Shown: positions 1-9,778 of the stretch, in pieces
Layout: each line of letters opens with the position of its first letter
How positions within the stretch are numbered: position 1 is the first letter of the stretch
NCBI GenBank assembly: GCA_035772735.1
Contig: JASDFA010000016.1
Location: 141,744,501-141,808,500, forward strand
DNA from: Datura wrightii
Taxonomy: Eukaryota > Streptophyta > Magnoliopsida > Solanales > Solanaceae
Length of the DNA stretch: 64,000 nt
Reading direction: 5' to 3'
Notes under the pieces: model-generated
Told to the model about the DNA's origin: nothing
The model's database searches: none
Seen by the model: only the letters and a program-made list of their open reading frames with translations
Position numbers and translations under genes: made by a program

Positions 1-619
1 ACTACTCAGACTTCATACAGCTAATCTCCTATTACCATCGATAACATGTCATCACATAGCACTTAGCGCAAATTTCTATCAACAAAACCGATGCAATTCC
101 CCCAATTTCTATACAATTTCAACAATTTCATTATCCCGACAATCTGTCGCGCCTTTAGCATCTTAACGTTAAGCACAACATAGTTTACTTCACTCAACGT
201 GCACAAACCAACAAGAATTTCACATTTAAACTCAATTTTAACTTCTTCATATTCGAATTCTAACCCTAGCTACAATTTCACAAGAATTTCAATCACCCAT
301 GTATTTATCGAGTTCATATAATCACAACGATACTACGAACATCAATTAATAGTAGCTTACATGAATTCAAGCTCAATTTACAATTAGGGCAAGTTTTCCT
401 CACTTCCTATGCTCAAAATCGGAAATATTAGACAAGAAATGAGATGAAGTTAACAAACATACCTTCAATTCGATGATATTGAAGAAAAGTTGAAGAATTT
501 TAGCTCCTAGGTCCGTGTCACGTTGCGGAAGGGGGGGATTTTGGGTTGTTTGTCACGGAGGGGAGTGAAAAATGGGAAAAATTGGGTGTTTTCGGGGTTA
601 AAAGGGAGGTTTTTTGCTC

Positions 620-646
620 GGGTCACCCGGCGACCCGGTGTGACCC
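620..646. repeat. hairpin, 7-bp perfect arms
   Basis: GGGTCAC at 620-626 pairs perfectly with GTGACCC at 640-646 around a C/G-rich loop. It sits at the edge of the larger hairpin cluster. Confidence 0.8.
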
Positions 647-651
647 ATCGC

Positions 652-845
652 GAATAACACTTCAACGTGTCACGGAGGGTAATACGGAGCATGCCCTCCG
701 TGACACGGAGTCATCGCGCAGGTACTCTGGAATTTTTCAAAAATTCCAGAATAACACTTCAACGTGTCACGGAGGGTAACGTGGAGCACCCCCTCCGTGA
801 CACGGAGCCAGCACGCAGGCTCACTGTTTCTCCACTTTTTATTAT
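652..845. repeat. 97-bp tandem duplication, each unit carrying a 13-bp-arm hairpin
   Basis: Two units start at 652 and 749. In each, GTGTCACGGAGGG (667-679 and 764-776) is answered by its perfect reverse complement (694-706 and 791-803). The loop sequence differs between the units while the arms are identical. A CTCTGG or CACTG word followed by T-rich sequence closes each unit. CTCCGTGACACGGAG at 696-710 is itself a perfect palindrome around one central base. The same arm sequence recurs in the 5' LTR at 4575-4614. Confidence 0.85.
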
Positions 846-1050
846 TTTTCTTACCTCGATTTTTCCTTTGCGATCCTTTGCATTTTTACCCTCCGTTCAA
901 CCTGAAATTCATCTCACAACAAGAAATTGGTTAGAATTTATAGGTTTCACATAAAATACAATTATTTTTGTTTTTATTTTTATTTTTCTCATTTTTTCTT
1001 TCTTTTTTTTTCTCTTCTACGAAATCTATTCACATATTACAAAAATTTCA

Positions 1051-1073
1051 CGGGTTGCCTCCCGTGCAGCGCC
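1051..1073 (-). other. conserved GGGAGGCAACCC motif downstream of gag-pro
   Basis: On the minus strand this reads as a GCGC-containing stretch followed by CACGGGAGGCAACCCG. A GGGAGGCAACCC-type motif after the gag-pro(-pol) frame is, from memory, a recurring feature of Athila-type plant elements. Here it follows directly after the protease frame, which supports the view that polymerase was absent in this element rather than lost by random decay. Confidence 0.5.
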
Positions 1074-1105
1074 TGGTTTACCGTCGCGGCTCGACGTCAT
1101 TAAGC

Positions 1106-3488
1106 TCAGTCATCCTCTAGGGTGACAGACGTCTTCTCTCGACTACCGTCCTCACCCATGTCATGCTTACAATTCTCCTGTGGTTTCCCCAATGGCTCCC
1201 GTGACTCAACGCTCTGAGCACTATCCGCTCGATCAAGAACGTTGATCACTGAGAGTTCCTCGTACACGGCCAACAGCTTTGTAGCCTTGTACACCTCAAA
1301 CACCTCCACCTTGTCATGGGCCCGCATAGTTAGCTGCCCTGCCGCTACATCAATAAGTGCTTACCTGGTCTCCAAGAAAGGACGTCCCAAAATAAATGGG
1401 ACTTCCGCGTCTGGCTCAAAATCCAGCACGACGAAGTCTACCGGGAAGATAAGGGAGCCCACTTGCACCAGCACGTCTTCCACAATGCCATTAGGTCTGG
1501 CTAAGGAACGATCCGCCAGTTGCAAAATCACTGTTGTTGGTCTAGGACTCCCTAGCCCTAACTTCTTGAATACCGATGTCGACATCAAGTTAATGCTCGC
1601 TCCCAAATCACATAATCCACGAGCTCGAATACTCTGCCCAATTGTTATTTGAATTGTAAAGCTCCCAGGGTCCTGGAGCTTTGTGGGCAACCTGTTTTGT
1701 ATCCGTGAAGTGCACTCCTTCATAAGTGCCACCGTAGCATACTCAGTCAACGTGCTTTTGTTTGCCACGATGTCCTTGATATATTTTGCGTACTTCAGCA
1801 CTCCCTGCAAAACATCAACAAGAGGTAAATTAATGTGTACCTGCTTAAGCACCTCCATGAACTTTTTGAAACACGCTTCCTCCTTGTGTTTCCTTAGTCT
1901 TTGAGGGAACGGGGGCGGTGGTCTTTCTAGTTCAGCTTCCTTCTCCTTCCCCCTATCATCATTGTGCTCCCTCTCCTTTTCACCTGTTCCCGACTGCTGT
2001 GGTGGTCTTTCTAGTTCCACCTCCTTGAGTTGCAAACCACTCCTCGTGGTCACTGCATTTACTTGCTTGGTGTTGGGGTTAGTGTCACTTGGAAGTCCTC
2101 CTCTCGGCCTGGTGTTTTGAGCTCCGGCAAATTGCCCAAATTGGTAATCCAGCGCCTTTGTAGCTAACTGATTGTTCTTTACATCGGCTGCCAATTTCAC
2201 GTAATTAGCCTGCAATTGAGCTGGGTTAGCTATCATTGTCTTGAACATTTCCTCAATGTTGGGTGATGGTGGTGGAGGAGGTGCATTGTTGCTTCCATAT
2301 TGCGACTGGTAGTTCTACTGCCCTCCTTGATTTCTCTGCGCCCCCTGACTCGAACTTTGCCCTTGATGGTTGTTGCTACCCCAAGAGAAATTTGGGTGAT
2401 TCCTCTAGTTGGAATTGTAGCTGTTGCCATACTGTAGGTGGTTATTTCTCTGTACATTACCAACAAAGTTCACCGAATCAGGATTTGCCCCACAACACTC
2501 AGCTGAGTGTTCATTACTCCCGCACACTTCACACCAAATCTGCTGCACTACATTCACTGGGGCTTGTGACTGGTTCATGCTCATGTTACTGAAGTGGGTG
2601 TTGAGTTGATTCTGTAACGCAACTATCTGTGCAGCAATAGTAGTAAAACCATCCACTTCTAGGATTCCTGCTGCTTCCCTTGTTCCTCAGCTTGACGAAT
2701 CCGCATTCCACTTCGGATTCCCCTGCGAAATACGATTTAACAAGGTATACAGCTCCTCATACGTCTTCTCTAATGCTTGTCTCCCAGCTGCTGAGTCTAG
2801 CAAGATTTTTGTGTGGGGTTCCAAACAAACCCTCTATGAAAGTATGCACCAGCACATCATTGGATTGGTGATGATGAGGACAATCCCGCAACATAGATTT
2901 GAATCTCTCCCAGGCCTGATACAGATTCTCTCCCTCTCTCTGTTTAAAACTTAGAATTTGACTTCTAAGTCTTGCTGTTTTACCGGATGGAAAGAACTGT
3001 ATCAAGAATTTCTTTGCAAGATCATCCCACGTGGTGATGGAATTAGGTGGCTCATCTTTCAATCACCTCTTAGCTTCTCCCAAAATTGAAAATGGGAACA
3101 ATGTAAGCCTGACATATTTTGATGACACTCCAGCAGGGATGTACGTGTCACTTATCTCCAAAAAATTTTGGAGATGTTGCTGTGGATCCTCACGAGGGAG
3201 ACCTGTGAACTGCCCGCTGGTGTGCAGCAATTGCACCATGTTCTGTTTAAGCTCGAACCTCCCTCCTGGCTCAGGTTTGTGGATGCTAGATGTGACATTG
3301 TTAGCACGTGGGATTGCCACCTCGCGAACCGGCCTAGCTGCCATTTCCTCGGGCACTAACATTGCCCTTACAACTGGTGGATTCTGTTGTTGCTCCAGGA
3401 TTGTTTGTCTGAGCAACTGCAGCTTTTTCTCTAGAGCTACTCTCCTTTGACGATGGAATTGTCTTTCCGGCTCTAAAGATGAGTCCAC
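1106..3488 (-). pseudogene. gag-protease of a non-autonomous Athila-like LTR retrotransposon
   Basis: Reading from 3488 downward, the N-terminal part (to 3063) leads into a Retrotrans_gag-type region (3062-2757; WDDLAKKFL, RLRSQILSF, LYQAWERFK). An in-frame TGA at the junction replaces the Trp expected before LKDEPPNS. A frameshift follows near 2700. A CCHC-like knuckle (CEVCGSNEHSAEC) and a Gln/Asn/Pro-rich stretch lie at about 2656-2250. The frame 2248-1361 ends in a retroviral-type aspartic protease, with the catalytic DLGASINLM and the ILGRPFL flap-end motif. After one stop the same frame continues to 1106. No reverse transcriptase, RNase H or integrase follows, so the element encodes only gag and protease. 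Known plant elements of this design (TR-GAG type) depend on polymerase supplied in trans. The polymerase could also have been deleted, but the conserved motif at 1051-1073 argues against a random loss. Confidence 0.85.
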
Positions 3489-3614
3489 CAGCTCCTTGTC
3501 TCTTGCCAGTGTTCAACAGAAATTAGTATCTGCAAAATACAGGCTAAGACCAAGTTGTCAACACTAAGAAGAAATAGTAAACTAACACTTAACAAAAATT
3601 TACCAATTGCCAGC

Positions 3615-3631
3615 CCCCGGCAACGGCGCCA
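3615..3631 (-). promoter_or_regulatory. primer binding site, tRNA-Asp type
   Basis: On the minus strand this reads TGGCGCCGTTGCCGGGG, the primer site usual for Athila-type plant elements. It lies a few bases inside the LTR end at about 3638 and fixes the orientation of the element. It is undecayed here, unlike the copies in the D cluster. Confidence 0.85.
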
Positions 3632-4532
3632 AAAACTTGTTCGATCGGTTTAGTATAATTACATGCAAGTGCACGTGGTCGAACAAGTAGTAAAGTGGCT
3701 CAAGTAAGCCAAGTATCGATCCCACAGGGACTGGACTAAGGTATCAATCTAATCAAGTGTCAATAAACTTTAACTCTAAACTGCAAACAATAGTGTGAAG
3801 AAGATTTTGATATTTTGTTTCCTAATTTTATACTAAATCTAAAACGAATATACAATTTGAGTCTGAACTATAAGTATGAGCATGCTGAGGCTAAAATGAA
3901 CATGTAGAGAAATAAATTATCGATACAATTTGATTAATCTTTCCTCCGGTTGCTAGTCAAGAATTATTGCCTATGGATTAAAACTCTCGTATTTAACCCA
4001 ACTTAAGAATCATGAACCTTCCACCTACATCTCTGTGATAAAAAGAAATTCATGTTCTAGCCATACAAAACCGATTCCTTAATTGACTAATACGACTTTC
4101 AGGTATATCTCTGTCCTGAAGGTAAATCAATTATCAATTTTCCCAAACTAAGAAAAGATCATATCCTATCAATTCACAACTTTCCAATTTCTTGCTCTCT
4201 CGAGTGAAACTGGACTTTTTAGATATACATTAACGTTGGCCACACATTAACGCAGTAAGAACAAGAATCAATAGAACAACCATGGAAGAAAAGATGAAGA
4301 ACAAATTTATCAATAATCACATTTCAATACAAATGTTCTTAACCTCAGCAAGAAGGGAATTTAACCACTCATTTGTGGATTAAACATCGTTAAATGAGTG
4401 TTAATCATACAAGCAATTGAAATAAATAAGAAGTAGATAGAGAAAAACCCTTAGATTTTCGTCCCCTCAATTGCCTGTAACCCACGTTCTTGCTCCACCA
4501 AGTCAGAATAATTAAAAATGAACCTAAGTGTT

Positions 4533-4541
4533 CTATTTATA
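4533..4541 (-). promoter_or_regulatory. TATA box of the 5' LTR promoter
   Basis: TATAAATAG on the minus strand, a good plant TATA consensus. It lies just downstream, in element orientation, of the hairpin cluster at 4575-4800, so the cluster occupies the place of an upstream promoter or enhancer region. Confidence 0.6.
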
Positions 4542-4574
4542 CTAGTGGGAATTTTTCCCGGAATAACAAGCAAT

Positions 4575-4800
4575 GTGTCACGGAGTGCATCGCGGAGCAC
4601 TGCCTCCGTGACACGCCACCAACGCGGACCCTCACTGGAATCCGGTCGTCCAAGTATTAAAACCCAACATGGCACGGCGTGGAACGTGGGGCTAGGCCAA
4701 CGTGCCACGGCCCCAACGCACACCTTCACTGGAATTTGGCATAATTTCAGCATCCAGGCAGAATGCATCCGCGATGGCAGCGTGACACGGCTCCATCGCG
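4575..4800. repeat. three successive U3 hairpins with unrelated stems
   Basis: Stem 1: GTGTCACGGAG (4575-4585) with CTCCGTGACAC (4604-4614). Stem 2: TGGCACG (4670-4676) with CGTGCCA (4701-4707). Stem 3: CGCGATGG (4770-4777) with CCATCGCG (4793-4800). They are spaced 95 and 100 bp apart, and a CACTGGAAT word lies between successive units (about 4633 and 4727). The stems differ in sequence yet each is self-complementary. Confidence 0.8.
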
Positions 4801-5044
4801 GAGCCCCTTTAATTCGTGCATTCCTTGTGCTTTTTTCCTTGCTAGCTTCCGAGTCCAATCCTGATTTCTCCCAACATTCATCTTAGCTTCGTAAAATTAT
4901 ATTTTTCTTGCAAAACCATGCTAATCATGTTGGTTAGTATAAATTCACATTTTATTACAATTCACATGAGAATGTACAAACATCGATAGATAAACAAGGA
5001 AAAATGACACATTTGAGTATCACTTAGGCATATAAATCTGTCCA

Positions 5045-5270
5045 AGATCAAATACCCCAACTAACTCCCTAAGCCTGAAACTGTATATGTAAAGATATCT
5101 GGTAAGGAATGATCCTTAGGAGATGAGGACTCACAAACTGAGACTGGATGCTAACTCCAAAAAATAGGCTAGTGATGGGGCTAAGTCTGAATATCGAAGA
5201 TTGTATCATGAAATGATACAACATAGAGTATACGGTCAGTACGTGGAATATATCAAGTATGCAAGGTAAG
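5045..5270 (-). mobile_element. distal piece of element A 3' LTR
   Basis: This aligns by eye with 19195-19415, the homologous part of A's 5' LTR (shared landmarks: ACCCCAACTAACT, CTGAAACTG, GATACAACATAGAGTA, GCAAGGTAAG). It is separated from the rest of the same LTR (7654-9522) by the inserted solo LTR. Its outer end is lost at about 5045, so A's own target duplication cannot be seen. Confidence 0.8.
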
Positions 5271-5329
5271 TGTTATACCCTGGAAGCCTAAAGATCAAAC
5301 CCGAGAGTTAAAACAGAGAAAAACCTAAA

Positions 5330-5770
5330 TCTGGCGTCAGGCATAGAACGAGTCGTGAGGAGACCCGTGAGAGTAGCCCACAATTGTGATGTGACTCATT
5401 GGGAGGCCCAGATGATGAGTTTGCAGTTTGGGAAATAGGATCCCCACGGGCTTGACCATGACTCATGGTCAAGCCCCACGAGTTGTTAGGTCAGTCGTGG
5501 GGTGAGTAAGGAAGAGAGAAAGTTTACTTGATGGGAGGACCCCATGATTCATGGTAAGGAACCACAATTTGTGGGGAGGGTCGTGGTCAGCTAACTAGAT
5601 AATTCTAGGTATTGAGGTAGTGTACATCACAAGTTGTGACCACGAGTCGTGGTCACCCAGCAACGAGTCGTGACGTCTTCTGTTAGGATCCAAGAGACCT
5701 GATGAGCAGTGTACTTCACATAACGAGTCGTGGCCATAGAGGACGAGTCGTTAGGTCCCTTGTTGGGACC
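5330..5770. repeat. U3 palindrome array of the solo LTR
   Basis: Exact ACGAGTCGT copies lie at 5642-5650, 5663-5671, 5723-5731 and 5743-5751, with many one- or two-base variants mostly of C-to-T type (for example GACTCATGG). GCAGTGTACTT at about 5706 is the spacer word also seen in other LTRs here. Confidence 0.8.
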
Positions 5771-6694
5771 ATCTAGCAGTTATTTTCTGCGAATTTAGTA
5801 AGGGCTTTTTTGTAATTCCTAAGTTCCTAAGGACTAAACTATATCATTTTGAGTTATGAATGATTACTTTTAAAGGGGTTAAGTTCATTTTAGGCCATTT
5901 ACATTCATGCATGCAAGGTAGAAGGAGAGAGAGGGTTATCAAGCTTAGTATTCTTCAACTCCTCTTCAATTTCTTCTTGGGATATCAAAGAAGTGTAAGA
6001 ATTAGCTACCAACATGTATGTAGGGTTATGAATGGGTGATTCCTTTCACAACCATGCCCAATCCCTCTCTAAATCATAAATGTTCTATGTCTAATACATG
6101 GGGTTTTAACCTAATGCATGAAGTTCCTAATCCTTCACATGGGTATCATTTAAGTATGTTTCTACCATTGAATTATGAAGCATAGGCCAGTTTTATAATG
6201 TTTTCAATTAAAAATCATGTTTCTAGCTTTATGAATTAAAAAGCCCATTGATGAAAAGTTCATGAACGATGAGATTTGTGATGAATGTATGATGATGAGA
6301 TATTATGATGAAAAGCATGTTTTCATGTTGCCCATATTTATAATCATGTTTTCGATATGAATTGAGTAATTTCAAGTATGATAAAGCTTTGGAAAATGCC
6401 CACATATTCAAAGTATGATTTATGATATCTCGAATTAATCTTACCACATGGTTTTGGAGCGAAGACTCCCAATTATCTTTCATCTTGTGGTATGGTATGA
6501 GTTAAAGCTTCTCATATGCATGATTTCATATTTGAGATGTATTTTATGATTTAGCTTCGTCAATAAATGATGTTGAGCTTTGTTTAAAAATGATGTAGAG
6601 AATATGCATGTTATTGGGAGTAGTATCTAGCACTGAGCAGGCTAAGGGTCGATTACCCTATGCCTCAGAACTACGCGCCAACATAGGTTTATTG

Positions 6695-6695
<1 letters not shown>

Positions 6696-6762
<67 letters not shown>
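6696..6762. repeat. (TA)33 microsatellite
   Basis: An uninterrupted TA dinucleotide tract inside the solo LTR. The homologous place in other LTR copies has only a short AT-rich run, so it expanded in this copy. Tyr-Ile reading frames across it are artefacts. Confidence 0.95.
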
Positions 6763-7858
6763 CTTTGGGACCTCTCTTGTGAGCTATCCCCGACCCTATT
6801 ATCCCATGAGATTGATATCGATATCATGGTATCGTCCCTAGCCCTGGCAAGGCTTTAGATGGCTCTACCCACTTGAGTATGATAGTTGGGACCACGTAAG
6901 CTCTATCGTGGTATGTCGGTTAAAAGAAGAGTCTCCCATTGTACCTCATGATATCATCTATGCATGTTTATCATTCATGAGATTCCTATATCTATACAAG
7001 TTCTAAAATAGGTTTGACTCAATATTAAGTTTTACTTATAAATATCAGATTTCTGCTTTGAGTCAATCGATTTAGTTATGATGATATGTTATGTTATGAT
7101 GAGAACATGATTTCAAAAAGAATGCATGCAAGCCCAACTTTCATATTCTTATTGTTATGTTTTTACATTACGCATGTCTCTAAATGATTTTACTTAAGCG
7201 GTTTTACTTACCCTGCATACTCAGTACATTCCACTTACTGACTGCATACTCTATGCTGTATTATTTCATAATACAGGATCTGGTTCTCAGGCTCAACCCC
7301 GATCATTGTCAGTCTTCTGAGATAGCAACACATGTTGTTGGTGAGTCCTCATCTCCCGAGGACTAGACTATTTAGATTTTCTTTTTTACTTTCAGTTTCA
7401 GATTTTTGAGTTAGTTGGGATCTTGTCCCATCAACTCATCATGTTTAGAGGCTTTTCAGACATATGGTTGTATTCAGCTTCAGATTGTGCATTCTAATGT
7501 TATGTTTAATCTAGACTTACGCTATGATTATCTTGTTGATTATTCTATTTTATTGATTGAGTTAGATGAATGCTTATATCATGGGTTGACATGGGGTCTC
7601 TAGGGGGCTCCTTGTCCTGTGTTGCGATTTGGACCTCCATTCGGATCGTGATAGTAAATAAAACCTCTTAAGTAAATAAAATTAGTAATAATGCATTTCA
7701 TAAAAAATAAACAAGATGAGATTCTAAGAGTAAGCCTCGCATGCTATTTTCTGAAATCATGATCTGAACATAACTGCATATCATAACTAATTCGAATGAC
7801 CCAAAGCTGAAAACTGATAATCATAAGTAAAACTGAACATTGGATCAAACATGCTTTA

Positions 7859-7872
7859 ATATATATAATATA

Positions 7873-7914
<42 letters not shown>
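7859..7914. repeat. AT/TAA microsatellite
   Basis: An AT-dinucleotide tract with TAATA interruptions inside A's 3' LTR. It is at a different LTR position from the (TA)33 tract at 6696-6762, so the two expansions are independent. Confidence 0.9.
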
Positions 7915-9049
7915 CATGAATGATAAACATGCATAAATGAAATCATGAGGAATAGTGGGAGACTTGTCATATAACTGACATTACCACGATAGAGCTTACG
8001 TGGTCTCGACTATTACACTCAAGTGGGCAGAGTCGTCTAAAGCCTTGTTAGGGCTAAAGATGCTACATGATATCAATATGAGGATGAAGGCCCCTTGAGG
8101 CAGGGCAAAGCTCACAAAGGAGGTCCTGAATAATTTAAACATACCTACATTAGCTCATAGTTCTGAGGCATAGGGTTGACTGACCCTTAGCCTACTCGGT
8201 GCTAGACACTACTCCCAAAGACATGCATATGCTCTCCATCGTTTTTCAATGAAGCTGACCATCGTCTGGTGACGAAGCTGAATAATGATATACATATAAA
8301 ATCTGAAATCATAACATGAGGAGACTTGGATCAAACTATACCACAAGCTGAACATAATAGGGAGACTTGACTCCAAAACCATGTGGTAAGCTAATTGACA
8401 TGAAATCATAAATCATACTTGAACATATGGGCTTGCCCAATACTTAAACATTCTTGAAAATACTTGATTCCCTTGAAAACATGATAATAGACATGGGTAA
8501 CTTGAAAACATGCTTTTCTCTTAAATATCTCATCATACTTGAACATACATCATAGATCTCAAATTTCATGAACTTTCATGGATGGACATCATAATTTATA
8601 AAACTTGAAACATGATTTATAATTGAAAACATTGTAAAACATTCCCATTAATCATAATTCAACAATAGAAACATGTTTATATCATACCCATGGTGGAAAC
8701 TTAGTGAATTCATGCATTGGGTAAAAACCCCATAGAATCAACATGTAGATTTTCAAGAATTAGAGAGGGATTGGGCATGAGTGTGAATAATTTCACCCAT
8801 TCATAACCCTACATACATGAGAGAATATTATTCTACCACTTCCTTGACTTCCCAAAGAGAATTGACAAAGAACTTGGAAGAAATTAAGCTTGATCACCTC
8901 TCTAGACTTCAAGCTTGCATGCATGAATTTGGAATGGCTTAGAACGAACTTATCCTTCTTAAAACTCACTATTCAAAGCTTTAAATGAAGTAGTTTAGGC
9001 CACAGAAAATTTCTTAATAAATTCGCAGAGGAAATCAGACTGCTAGTCC

Positions 9050-9440
9050 CAACGAGGGACTAGACGAGTCATCGTCCATGGCCACGACTCGTAGTCTGTA
9101 GTCGTTGGCTTCACTGGAAGTTTGCATCCTGATAGTCACCACGAGTTACTCAACAACCCGTTACCGATGACCATGACTCGCGGTCACCTCCCATCGTCCT
9201 CACTGCCAAAAACCAACTGGGGGTCACCACGGGCGACACCACGACTCATGGTGTACCCTACGAGTCGTGGTAATGACCTATTAGGTGCACTGTCCGATTT
9301 TCCAACTTTCTTCTAGCTCTTGAATACAGCTCCAATGAAAACTCATGGGGTTGACCACGACTCATGGTCACTTAAATTCCCAAATTTTAACAAAAGTTCA
9401 AGCATCTCCCCACGAGTCACTTAACGACTCGTAGGGTTCC
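9050..9440. repeat. U3 palindrome array of A 3' LTR
   Basis: ACGACTCGT or ACGAGTCGT occur exactly at 9084-9092, 9260-9268 and 9424-9432. CACTG words at about 9112, 9200 and 9288 give a period near 88-90 bp. Confidence 0.8.
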
Positions 9441-9522
9441 TCGTCCTGTGATTTGGTGCAGAAAATCCCAGTTTCTCCATTTCAACTTACAAGTCTGATC
9501 TTAGGGTTTTTGAGGTATAACA

Positions 9523-9540
9523 ATATGTTTCCCTTGGGAT
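9523..9540 (-). promoter_or_regulatory. polypurine tract of element A
   Basis: On the minus strand a CGAATG-type word and AAGGGAAACATAT abut the LTR start. The homologous tract in element Z (56584-56600) reads AAGGGGGAGATAT. This primes plus-strand synthesis in LTR elements. Confidence 0.65.
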
Positions 9541-9778
9541 CATTCGTCCTCGAATGTTGAAAATCATACAGAAAAACAGACAAATGCAATCATGATATTC
9601 AAATACTGATCATACATGCTGAAAATTGACGGAGTGGCTGACTCAGATTCAAACTACATGACTGAACTGAATTAATTAATCATACCTACATGCTTTGACA
9701 TAAAAGAAACTGGGAAACATGAACTAAAAATGAAAATGAATAGAATTTTAGGGAAAAAACTGATACCTCAAGCTGGAA

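Larger units (their letters stand above)
1..1049 (-). mobile_element. 3' internal non-coding part of polymerase-less Athila-like element
   Basis: This stretch lies downstream of the gag-protease frame of the minus-strand element that fills 1-5022. No protein family can be read in it in any frame. On the minus strand it starts with A-rich sequence just after the conserved GGGAGGCAACCC motif, passes through a GC-rich hairpin cluster (about 520-845) and ends in AT-rich sequence that runs off the window. The matching 3' LTR is not recognisable here: the sequence does not align by eye with the 5' LTR at 3638-5022 apart from the shared GTGTCACGGAG motif. Either the 3' LTR lies outside the window, or this piece belongs to a different family joined here. 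Confidence 0.5.
3638..5022 (-). mobile_element. 5' LTR of the gag-pro element
   Basis: The inner end is set by the primer site. On the minus strand the LTR ends ...CGATCGAACA. The outer end is less certain: I place it near 5022, where the minus strand starts TGATACTCAAATG, because recognisable LTR of element A begins at about 5045. The LTR holds a hairpin cluster (4575-4800) in its U3 part, a TATA box at 4533-4541 and a long AT-rich remainder. The stretch 3638-4440 has no reading frame and is LTR body. Confidence 0.65.
5271..7653 (+). mobile_element. solo LTR of a Tekay-like gypsy element, inserted into A's 3' LTR
   Basis: It starts TGTTATACCC and ends ...GGATCGTGATA. The flanks are GTAAG (5266-5270) and GTAAA (7654-7658), a 5-bp target duplication with one change. 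The uninterrupted homologous site in A's other LTR (about 19410) reads GCAAGGTAAGTAAAAC, which is the expected empty site. No internal sequence or primer site is present, so this is a solo LTR left by LTR-LTR recombination. It carries the U3 palindrome array (about 5330-5770) and a (TA)33 microsatellite. Confidence 0.9.
7654..9522 (-). mobile_element. proximal piece of element A 3' LTR
   Basis: On the minus strand it starts TGTTATACCTC at 9522, directly after the polypurine tract, and continues until the solo LTR interrupts it at 7653. Together with 5045-5270 it makes about 2.1 kb, close to the 2.3-kb 5' LTR at 18964-21280. It holds a palindrome array at about 9050-9440 and an AT microsatellite at 7859-7914. 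Confidence 0.9.

Noticed and set aside
1242..1652. 136-codon plus-strand frame
   Set aside because: Antisense of the protease frame, with no recognisable motif.
6608..6841. Tyr-Ile repeat peptides
   Set aside because: Translation of the (TA)33 microsatellite.
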